DNA of 6,014 bases from Candidatus Roizmanbacteria bacterium CG10_big_fil_rev_8_21_14_0_10_45_7 (GTDB taxonomy: Bacteria > Patescibacteriota > Microgenomatia > UBA1406), in the NCBI GenBank assembly GCA_002793745.1, contig PFEE01000003.1:1-6014 (forward strand), given 5' to 3'. Within the stretch, counting starts at the first letter, position 1. Each line of letters starts with the position of its first letter. Under the pieces are notes generated by a model. The model searched no databases. It worked only from the letters and a program-made list of their open reading frames with translations, and had not been told where the DNA came from. Shown piece after piece: positions 1 to 5,566 of the stretch. The translations under genes were made by a program, and so were the position numbers.

Positions 1-859
1 TTATGAGCGGATACATGCCCGCCCCTGCTAACAATTTTGGGTATGTTTTAATCTGCGCCTGCACGACGGTTGCGTCAGAGGTAAGCGGAGCCAGTATCGC
101 ATAATTTTGGCTCGTAAAAAAATACGGGCTCACAATGGGCAACAAATCATCTTTCTTAAAAAAATCAATACGAACCGCCTGCGGTTGGGTTTGGTCATCA
201 ATGGGCGTATAGTTCCCATAAGACAAATCATAAGATACATATACGACATTTATGGTTGCTCCTGACAGTACGTCATTGCCGCCCGGTGATTGCAGAAATA
301 TATTTTGAGCTATGCTTTTCCATGAATCCTCCAATGACACGACATCAGCCGACGGGGTTGCTTCAACCAATTCCTGGAGCATGGGAGATGATTTTACGGT
401 AAAGGTGTAATTAAAATTACGGATATCAACCTCCAAGGTTTTTGTTTCATCCCCATAAATTACTTCCCCTTCATTCAGTCTTTGGGGACGGACCGCATCA
501 ATATCAAACCCAAACTCCTGTGCAATGGCATCAGCTTGTTTGGTATATGAAAGAGTGACGTTCTTGACGGGTACAAAAAAAACTTGTGCTGCTGATGTGG
601 TGACTGGATAATCGTTATCAATAGTATTTAAAAGGTACGTATATTGCGCGCCATCAAGATCGAGTGCCTGCTCAATACTAACCGGTGGCACATTAGCAAA
701 AGCGATATTGAGGTTTTGCGGTTCCGCTTCTGTTGTTTTGTTGCCAACTTGCATAAAGATAAAAGCAATTATCCCGTACACCAATACAATTGCCACGAAA
801 AAAACGCCTCCAACCTTAATGGCGATGCGTGCTTTATATGCTAAATCCGAAAGAGTCAT
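1..859 (-). CDS. Hypothetical single-pass membrane protein (C-terminus off window)
   Basis: An open frame runs leftward from ATG at 859-857 for 286 codons to the window edge without a stop, so the C-terminus is missing. The protein begins MTLSDLAYKARIAIKVGG. It has one strongly hydrophobic segment at about residues 17-36 (GGVFFVAIVLVYGIIAFIF), preceded by Lys/Arg residues, which suggests a cytoplasmic N-terminus and a large extracytoplasmic domain. That domain is rich in beta-prone stretches with alternating Tyr, Phe, Val and Asp, and has no cysteine, obvious catalytic motif or repeat. I do not recognise the family. From memory its layout (short N-tail, one helix, a 'YTYLL...' strand region, then a 'GFDID' segment) resembles uncharacterised membrane proteins common in CPR bacteria, but I cannot verify this. 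The start is supported by an extended -10 box (TTGCTATACT) only 8 bases upstream. It is divergent from gltX. Confidence 0.85.
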   Translation of the reverse strand, partial: MTLSDLAYKARIAIKVGGVFFVAIVLVYGIIAFIFMQVGNKTTEAEPQNLNIAFANVPPVSIEQALDLDGAQYTYLLNTIDNDYPVTTSAAQVFFVPVKNVTLSYTKQADAIAQEFGFDIDAVRPQRLNEGEVIYGDETKTLEVDIRNFNYTFTVKSSPMLQELVEATPSADVVSLEDSWKSIAQNIFLQSPGGNDVLSGATINVVYVSYDLSYGNYTPIDDQTQPQAVRIDFFKKDDLLPIVSPYFFTSQNYAILAPLTSDATVVQAQIKTYPKLLAGAGMYPLI

Positions 860-867
860 ATGAGAAG

Positions 868-877
868 AGTATAGCAA
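868..877 (-). promoter_or_regulatory. Extended -10 promoter for the membrane-protein gene
   Basis: On the minus strand the sequence reads TTGCTATACT, a TGn-extended -10 box with hexamer TATACT at 873-868. Only 8 bases separate the hexamer from the ATG at 859, so the predicted start site (about 861) gives a leader of about 2 nt. At a 17-bp spacer the -35 position reads ACACCA, which is a poor match, so recognition would rely on the extended -10. No Shine-Dalgarno sequence is present. Confidence 0.6.
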
Positions 878-895
878 GATTGGAATGATCTGGTG

Positions 896-901
896 TATAC
901 T
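896..901 (+). promoter_or_regulatory. -10 box of the gltX promoter
   Basis: TATACT lies 11 bases before the gltX ATG at 913. The predicted transcription start near 908 leaves a leader of about 5 nt, too short for a Shine-Dalgarno site, T-box or riboswitch. No convincing -35 hexamer is visible at 16-18 bp spacing. The hexamer is an inverted copy of the one serving the divergent gene (868-873). Confidence 0.5.
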
Positions 902-912
902 AGGCTTACTAT

Positions 913-2286
913 ATGGTTCGTACTCGTATTGCTCCATCGCCCACGGGAGAAGATCTGCATATTGGTAACTTATATACGGCTCTGCTTAACTGGACCTGGG
1001 CTCGTAAGAATAACGGCGCATTTATTATTCGTATTGAAGATACTGACCGGACACGCTTGGTACCGGGATCTGAGGAACAAATTTTGAAAACGCTTGCTGC
1101 GTTTGGATTATCGCCTGATGAGCCATTTTGCCGCCAATCAGAACGGCTCAGTATTTACCACGAATATGTTGAGCAGCTCGTCGATAAGGGCCATGCCTAC
1201 TATTGCTTTTGCACACCAGAACGGCTTGATACCGTGCGCAAAGAACAAATAGCTCAGAAAAAACAGCCAAAATACGACCGTCACTGCCTTTCACTCTCGC
1301 CAAATGAAGTGAATGAAAAAATTGAACGAGGCGAGCCGCATGTTATCCGTATGAAAATTCCTGAGGGAAAAACAACGTTCCATGATGTGATTCATGGTGA
1401 TATCACCATTGATAACGCAACCATCGATGACACGATTCTGCTTAAATCAGACCAGTTTCCCACGTATCACTTGGCTGTAGTTATTGATGATCACCTAATG
1501 AATATCACGCATGTTATTCGTGCAGAGGAATGGATTCCTTCAACGCCAAAACACGTGTTGCTCTACCATATGTTCGGGTGGCAACTACCGGTATTTGTCC
1601 ATACTCCCATTTTGCGCAATCCCGATAAAAGCAAATTATCAAAGCGCAAAAATCCCGTATGGTCATCGTGGTATTTAGCCCAAGGTTACCTACCTGATGC
1701 CATACTGAACTATTTCGGCCTGATGGGTTGGTCTCATCCTGAAGGAAAAGAAATTTTCAACCGAGACGAATTTATTCGCCTGTTTGACATCAAGGATATA
1801 CAATCAGTTGGACCAGTGTTTGATATTGCTAAGCTCACGTGGATGAACGGCGAGTATATCCGTATGATGGATCTCAGTCAACTTACCAAAAAAATCCATA
1901 ATTTCTTTGGAGATCGGTATTCGATTGAATTGACTAAACAAATAGTCCCCTTAGTTCAGGAGCGCATTAAAACCTTACAAGAATTTGATACATATTCATC
2001 ATTTTTTCTGGCTGCTCCGGCAGCCTACGAACAGGACCTGTCAGCGCAGCGTGACCTGTTGATATCAATAGCAGGGCGTCTTGACAGCCTTACTGATTGG
2101 ACGGCACAAAACATTGGTTACGTTCTTGAGGAATTGGCTCGTGAAAAATCCGTGTCAAATAGCAAATTATTCATGGCCCTGCGCATAGCTATTACCGGCA
2201 AAAAAATTACCCCACCGATTAACGAATCAATGGTGACATTGGGTAAAACCGAATCCATAGCACGAATTAAGAAAGCTGCCGAATAG
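913..2286 (+). CDS. gltX: Glutamyl-tRNA synthetase (GluRS)
   Basis: This cytosolic class Ib aminoacyl-tRNA synthetase of 457 aa, close to the usual bacterial length of about 460-490, attaches glutamate to tRNA-Glu using ATP. The Rossmann catalytic domain opens with RIAPSPTG (residues 5-12) and HIGN (16-19, the HIGH signature). IRIEDTDRTR (39-48) is typical of Glu/Gln enzymes. C98, C100, Y121 and C125 match the CxC...YxxxC zinc-binding insert of E. coli-type GluRS. HLMNITHVIRAEEW (194-207) precedes the KMSKS-equivalent KLSKR (241-245). After KLSKR come KNP and GYLPDAILNYFGLMGWS (258-274), where many discriminating enzymes have HGA. The all-helical anticodon-binding domain ends in LRIAITGK and LGKTESIARI, typical of the family. 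Whether it also charges tRNA-Gln (non-discriminating, requiring GatCAB) cannot be read here. ATG at 913 is chosen because the conserved N-terminus starts at once and a -10 box sits just upstream. There is no ribosome binding site. Its stop is one base from the end of convergent era. Confidence 0.97.
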   Translation: MVRTRIAPSPTGEDLHIGNLYTALLNWTWARKNNGAFIIRIEDTDRTRLVPGSEEQILKTLAAFGLSPDEPFCRQSERLSIYHEYVEQLVDKGHAYYCFCTPERLDTVRKEQIAQKKQPKYDRHCLSLSPNEVNEKIERGEPHVIRMKIPEGKTTFHDVIHGDITIDNATIDDTILLKSDQFPTYHLAVVIDDHLMNITHVIRAEEWIPSTPKHVLLYHMFGWQLPVFVHTPILRNPDKSKLSKRKNPVWSSWYLAQGYLPDAILNYFGLMGWSHPEGKEIFNRDEFIRLFDIKDIQSVGPVFDIAKLTWMNGEYIRMMDLSQLTKKIHNFFGDRYSIELTKQIVPLVQERIKTLQEFDTYSSFFLAAPAAYEQDLSAQRDLLISIAGRLDSLTDWTAQNIGYVLEELAREKSVSNSKLFMALRIAITGKKITPPINESMVTLGKTESIARIKKAAE

Positions 2287-2287
2287 T

Positions 2288-3157
2288 TTACTCGTTAAGC
2301 CTCTCCTGCCAGTTGGGATCTACCTCAACAATAATATCGAGGTATACTTTTTTATTTGAGGCTGTCTCTATCTCCTTGCGCGCAGCACGGCCGATTTCGG
2401 TAATCATCAGCCCTTCCCTGCCGATCAGCATTTTTTTGTAGCGTACATCGGTGGTAAATATAATGGCGTGAATATAGAGCACGCCATTATCACGTTCAGT
2501 AATCTCGTCAACCTTCACACCAGTCTTGTACGGCAACTCCTGCCGAGTAAAGAGATAAATTTTTTCACGAATGATTTCCTGCAGATAAATACGGCTGGTC
2601 AGATTAAGCGAAGGGGTGGGCATACCGGTGGTATTCATAATGGGATAATTACGGGTGGCGTAGGAAAACAACCGCTCCATAAGCGGTTTAAAATGTTTCC
2701 TCTTAAGCGCCGAAACCGTATGCACCGCATCAACCTCGTCATACATAAATACATATTCCGGGGTACAATCCTCGCCCGTAACATCGTCTTTATTAATCAC
2801 TAAAATAACCGGCTTTTTAATCTTGCGAATCTCGCCCAATACCCGCCCTTCCTCAAAGCTTCGATGGCGTGTTTTATCGATGACATACATCACCATATCA
2901 TAATCGCCTTTGAGTGCTTCAGTGGTTCGCCGATTGACTATTTTTGCCAAACGATCGTTTGCCTTCTTAAACAATCCGGGTGTATCAATGAAGATAAGCT
3001 GTCCCCGTTCATCTTCGTATACCGCCTCTATAGGAAAACGGGTCGTTTGCGGTTTGGGCGACGTAATACTGACCTTATTACCCAAAATATTATTAAGCAG
3101 GGTAGATTTACCCACGTTAGGACGCCCTACCATCAATACAATACCTGCCTTTTTCAC
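2288..3157 (-). CDS. era: GTPase Era (ribosome assembly)
   Basis: Era is a GTP-binding protein that binds the 3' end of 16S rRNA and assists late 30S maturation, in the cytosol or loosely at the membrane. At 289 aa it is slightly under the usual length of about 300. The G domain shows G1 GRPNVGKST (11-19), G2 within PQTTR (36-40), G3 DTPG (58-61), G4 NKDD (122-125) and G5 SAL (149-151). The linker [17 protein letters not shown] (194-210) is the diagnostic Era segment. The C-terminal KH domain (about 220-283) carries the GxxG loop as GREG (246-249), where many Era proteins have GKGG, then ARKEIE and [11 protein letters not shown]. The start is GTG at 3157-3155. The next Met lies inside the P-loop strand and is too late, and the GTG overlaps the rpmH stop (GTGA), which suggests translational coupling. 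It is the last gene of valS-rpmH-era and converges on gltX with a 1-nt gap. Confidence 0.96.
   Translation of the reverse strand: MKKAGIVLMVGRPNVGKSTLLNNILGNKVSITSPKPQTTRFPIEAVYEDERGQLIFIDTPGLFKKANDRLAKIVNRRTTEALKGDYDMVMYVIDKTRHRSFEEGRVLGEIRKIKKPVILVINKDDVTGEDCTPEYVFMYDEVDAVHTVSALKRKHFKPLMERLFSYATRNYPIMNTTGMPTPSLNLTSRIYLQEIIREKIYLFTRQELPYKTGVKVDEITERDNGVLYIHAIIFTTDVRYKKMLIGREGLMITEIGRAARKEIETASNKKVYLDIIVEVDPNWQERLNE
2460..2490. repeat. 11-bp perfect inverted repeat inside era
   Basis: Arms ATAATGGCGTG (2460-2470) and CACGCCATTAT (2480-2490) are perfectly complementary around a 9-nt loop. They lie in the KH-domain part of era (codons for [10 protein letters not shown]). No T-tract follows on either strand, so this is not a standard intrinsic terminator. 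Confidence 0.75.
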
Positions 3158-3309
3158 GATTTTTTCTGCACTCGTACCACCAATCGCTTACGACCTGTTA
3201 TGCGACGACGCTTTAACACATTTCTTCCATCTTTTGTCGCCATACGTGAACGGAACCCATGCTTGCGGGCTCGTTTTACCTTTGACGTTTTATGTCCTGT
3301 GTATGTCAT
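3154..3309 (-). CDS. rpmH: 50S ribosomal protein L34 (bL34)
   Basis: This 51-residue, strongly basic protein is a structural component of the large ribosomal subunit. It was found by translating the apparently empty gap between valS and era. The core [20 protein letters not shown] (16-35) followed by GRKRLVV (39-45) matches the bL34 signature (compare E. coli [20 protein letters not shown]...GRARLTV). The N-terminus [15 protein letters not shown] departs from the usual KRTYQPS-type start, and the C-terminus has a short extra tail (RVQKKS). ATG at 3309-3307 directly follows the valS stop (TAAATG). The TGA stop overlaps the era GTG start by 4 bases. There is no Shine-Dalgarno sequence, so translation is probably coupled to valS. 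rpmH normally sits beside rnpA near dnaA and yidC. This location in a valS-rpmH-era cluster is atypical relative to model bacteria. Confidence 0.95.
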   Translation of the reverse strand: MTYTGHKTSKVKRARKHGFRSRMATKDGRNVLKRRRITGRKRLVVRVQKKS

Positions 3310-5541
3310 TTATGTTTGGTTTGAACTAATAATTGATGTATCAACTCCATAGTAGCTCTCATAGACCGCATCAGTTACAAACGGCATAAACGGATGCAGC
3401 AATCTTGCCGCAGCCATATAGGTCTTTTCAAGGGCAAGCCGCGCCTCCTCATCTCCAGCGAGCACCGCCTTCTTCAATTGCTCTATATATACATCAGCAA
3501 ACCGATGCCAAAGAAAATCATACACCCCATTGAATGCCGGTGAAAGTTTAAACGCCTCCATATTCTTCTCATATTTTTTTTCAAGCGCTTCATACTCCGT
3601 ATTCATCTTTTTTATTATTTTTTCGCTTTGCTTGTCCCGCGGAGTCCCGCTGAGCGGGACGGAGTGGGACTTTTGTAGCAGAATAAACCGGCCGATATTC
3701 CATACTTTGTTGGCAAAATTGCGCATGGCTCGTACCTTTTCATCAGCCAATATTACTTTTCCGCCTTGCGAGAGACCAAATATGAGTGATGCACGAAACG
3801 CATCTGCCCCATACTGATCAACGAGTTGAATGGGGTTCAACACGTTCCCCTTACTCTTGCTCATCTTCTGCCCTTTTGAGTCAGCCACCATAGACCATAA
3901 ATATACGTGTTTAAAGGGAACGGTGTGCTGCAAATAGAGTGAAAACATAATCATGCGCGACACCCAAAAGTTAAGAATATCAGCCAAGGTTCCCATCATG
4001 TCAGTGGGAAATCTGGTTTGGTATTCGTCTTCTCGCAGGGTAACGAGCGGCCACTGTCCCGATGAAAACCAGGTATCAAAGGTGTCGGTCTCCTGTAGAT
4101 ACTGCGTTCCTTCGGGTTTGTTGTGTGACACCACATACGTTGCATCATTGGGCGGTGACACTCTTTGCAGTCCTGTTTCTATCGTGTCAAATGAGTGCTT
4201 TTTCAACAATGTATGAATCTCGCCCTGAACAGAATTTCCTTTGCTGTCCAAAAAGACCACATGCATATGAGGATTATCATCTACTGAATACCACACCGGA
4301 ATACGGATTCCCCAGGCATTTTGCCGGCTTATGGGCCAGTCGTGCATAGCGCGCAGCCATTGGAGAATATGCCGTTTATATTTTTTTGGGTGAAATTGCA
4401 CTGCATCTTTTTGAATAGCAACGATGGCAGATTTTTTGAGACTCTCTACTTTAATGTACCAATTGGGAATAATCATAGGCTCAAGATCGCGCTTGCATTT
4501 GTAGCATACCGTTACCGCATGTTCATAGTTCGTATCGATCTTTTCAATCAAATCTTTGCGCTTCAATTCTTCTACTACTGCTGCTCGTGCTTTTTTAACG
4601 GTCATGCCGGCATATGCCCCTCCGTTTTGATCGATTCTGCCCTGCAACGTAATAGCCCTCACAATCGGAAGTCCTAATTTCTTGGCAACCGTAAAATCAT
4701 TTTGGTCATGGGCAGGAGTCAGCTTAACCACACCGGTCCCAAAATCTGGATCGACATATGAATCCCCAATAATCTCCATGGGAGTATCGGTAAGGGGATT
4801 CAGTACTATCGTGCCAATCAAATGCTTATTTTTTTTATCTTTAGGATTAACGGCCACATGCGTGTCAACAAATATCGGCTCAGGCCGTACCGTTGCAACA
4901 ACGATGTACCCTGTTTTATCCTGCAAAGGACTCGCCTTGCGAAGCGGGTAGCGAATATAATACAGAGGGTCAATACGCGTTTCATGCTGCACTTCCAACT
5001 CCGCCAGCGATGTTCCACAGTGGGTACAATAGTTAACCATATAATTATCGCGGTATACCAAACCTTCCTGTTCCATTTTCTTAAATGTCTCAAACACGCG
5101 CGTTAATACATGCGGGTCAAGGGTAAATACACTGCGATTCCAATCAGCCATAAACCCAAGGCGTCGAAACTGATCGTAGATAAGTCCTGAATTTTCACGC
5201 ACAAAGGTAGCGATGTTGTTATACAGTGTTTTTCGGTCAAAATCCATACGCGACTTACCTTCTTTGGCGAGATGCTTTTCATAGACAAACTGGGTCTCAA
5301 GTCCGGCATGGTCCATGCCGGGTATCCAGAGCGCCGAGAAACCTTTAATCCGTTTGTAACGGATCATAATATCATCAACCGTATACATGCCGTGTCCCGC
5401 ATGGAGCGACGCATTTGCGTTGGGCGGCGGCATGAGTATCGTATAAGGCTTACCCGTTAACGGAGCGCGGAATAATCCAGACTGCTCCCATTTGGTATAT
5501 AGCTTTGTTTCCCACAAAAAGGGATCGAACCGTGTGTCCAT
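3310..5541 (-). CDS. valS: Valyl-tRNA synthetase, short form
   Basis: This cytosolic class Ia synthetase charges tRNA-Val and normally proofreads threonine-mischarged tRNA. At 743 aa it is well below the usual 860-950. Visible in order: PPPNANASLHAGH (38-50, with HAGH for HIGH), WIPGMDHAG (72-80), a CxxC knuckle CTHC (172-175), the CP1 editing domain with ATVRPEP (216-222) and GTGVVKLTPAHDQND (268-282), a second CxxC, CYKC (346-349), TFDTWFSSGQWP (487-498) in the catalytic core, and KMSKSKGN (559-566). An anticodon-binding helical domain follows and ends near LLHPFMPFVTDAVYESYYG. The C-terminal coiled-coil tRNA-binding arm of typical ValS is absent. The GMDHAG and GTG-KLTPAHD motifs favour Val over Ile or Leu. 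The editing signature differs from the usual TTRPET. A palindromic repeat is inserted in frame at residues about 624-636. ATG at 5541 is 7 bases from TATAAT, so the mRNA is effectively leaderless. It is the first gene of valS-rpmH-era. Confidence 0.96.
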   Translation of the reverse strand: MDTRFDPFLWETKLYTKWEQSGLFRAPLTGKPYTILMPPPNANASLHAGHGMYTVDDIMIRYKRIKGFSALWIPGMDHAGLETQFVYEKHLAKEGKSRMDFDRKTLYNNIATFVRENSGLIYDQFRRLGFMADWNRSVFTLDPHVLTRVFETFKKMEQEGLVYRDNYMVNYCTHCGTSLAELEVQHETRIDPLYYIRYPLRKASPLQDKTGYIVVATVRPEPIFVDTHVAVNPKDKKNKHLIGTIVLNPLTDTPMEIIGDSYVDPDFGTGVVKLTPAHDQNDFTVAKKLGLPIVRAITLQGRIDQNGGAYAGMTVKKARAAVVEELKRKDLIEKIDTNYEHAVTVCYKCKRDLEPMIIPNWYIKVESLKKSAIVAIQKDAVQFHPKKYKRHILQWLRAMHDWPISRQNAWGIRIPVWYSVDDNPHMHVVFLDSKGNSVQGEIHTLLKKHSFDTIETGLQRVSPPNDATYVVSHNKPEGTQYLQETDTFDTWFSSGQWPLVTLREDEYQTRFPTDMMGTLADILNFWVSRMIMFSLYLQHTVPFKHVYLWSMVADSKGQKMSKSKGNVLNPIQLVDQYGADAFRASLIFGLSQGGKVILADEKVRAMRNFANKVWNIGRFILLQKSHSVPLSGTPRDKQSEKIIKKMNTEYEALEKKYEKNMEAFKLSPAFNGVYDFLWHRFADVYIEQLKKAVLAGDEEARLALEKTYMAAARLLHPFMPFVTDAVYESYYGVDTSIISSNQT
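3634..3670. repeat. Palindromic repeat element inserted in valS coding sequence
   Basis: Four 7-bp units are arranged symmetrically: GTCCCGC (3634-3640), GGA, GTCCCGC (3644-3650), TGA, GCGGGAC (3654-3660), GGA, GTGGGAC (3664-3670). The inner pair forms a perfect 7-bp stem. The outer pair forms a second stem with one G-T mismatch, separated from the first by a GGA/GGA internal loop. The element is much more GC-rich than its A/T-rich flanks. Read in the valS frame it encodes SHSVPLSGTPRD, a loop-like peptide in the anticodon-binding region that is not a recognised ValS motif. It resembles REP-type or in-frame palindromic elements. Only one copy is in this window. Confidence 0.7.
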
Positions 5542-5548
5542 AACGGGT

Positions 5549-5554
5549 ATTATA
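5549..5554 (-). promoter_or_regulatory. -10 box of the valS-rpmH-era promoter
   Basis: The minus strand reads TATAAT, a perfect consensus -10, with 7 bases (ATACCCG-type spacing) before the ATG at 5541. The predicted start site is 5542 or 5541, giving a leaderless or 1-nt-leader mRNA. No good -35 hexamer is seen at 17 bp (AAGCGC). It shares a 10-bp palindrome (5549-5558) with the divergent promoter. Confidence 0.65.
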
Positions 5555-5558
5555 TAAT
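5553..5558 (+). promoter_or_regulatory. -10 box of the tsaC promoter
   Basis: TATAAT on the plus strand, with 8 bases (ATCCCCCT) before the ATG at 5567, predicts a leader of 0-2 nt. It overlaps the valS -10 box by two bases within ATTATATAAT. No clear -35 hexamer is visible upstream, where it would fall in the valS start region. Confidence 0.65.
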
Positions 5559-5566
5559 ATCCCCCT

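Noticed and set aside
860..912. T-box or other riboswitch upstream of the aminoacyl-tRNA synthetase genes
   Set aside because: The gaps are only 53 bp and 25 bp, and the -10 boxes leave leaders of 0-5 nt, so there is no room for a leader RNA.
1394..1409. 16-bp perfect palindrome ATGGTGATATCACCAT inside gltX
   Set aside because: It encodes HGDITI in a conserved strand of GluRS and has no promoter or terminator context. It is most simply a chance result of the codons used.
2670..2688. 7-bp hairpin AACCGCT / AGCGGTT in era
   Set aside because: It is short, sits within coding sequence and has no T-tract. Hairpins of this size are expected by chance.
2864..3352. Plus-strand open frames of 139-162 codons opposite era and rpmH
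   Set aside because: They are antisense to well-supported era, rpmH and the valS end, resemble no family I know and have no promoter or ribosome binding site. They are shadows of the true genes.
3634..3674. Intrinsic terminator (hairpin followed by TTTT on the plus strand)
   Set aside because: The hairpin is inside valS. The T-run is only four bases and is on the antisense strand. In the sense direction the hairpin is followed by A-rich sequence, so it would not end the valS transcript.
4321..5106. Several plus-strand and alternative-frame open frames across valS
   Set aside because: They overlap the conserved valS frame throughout. The low stop density follows from its codon use.
5303..5321. 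Strong palindrome CCGGCATG / CATGCCGG in valS
   Set aside because: It falls on the invariant GMDHAG motif, whose codons (GGC ATG GAC CAT GCC) are nearly self-complementary, so the residues explain it.
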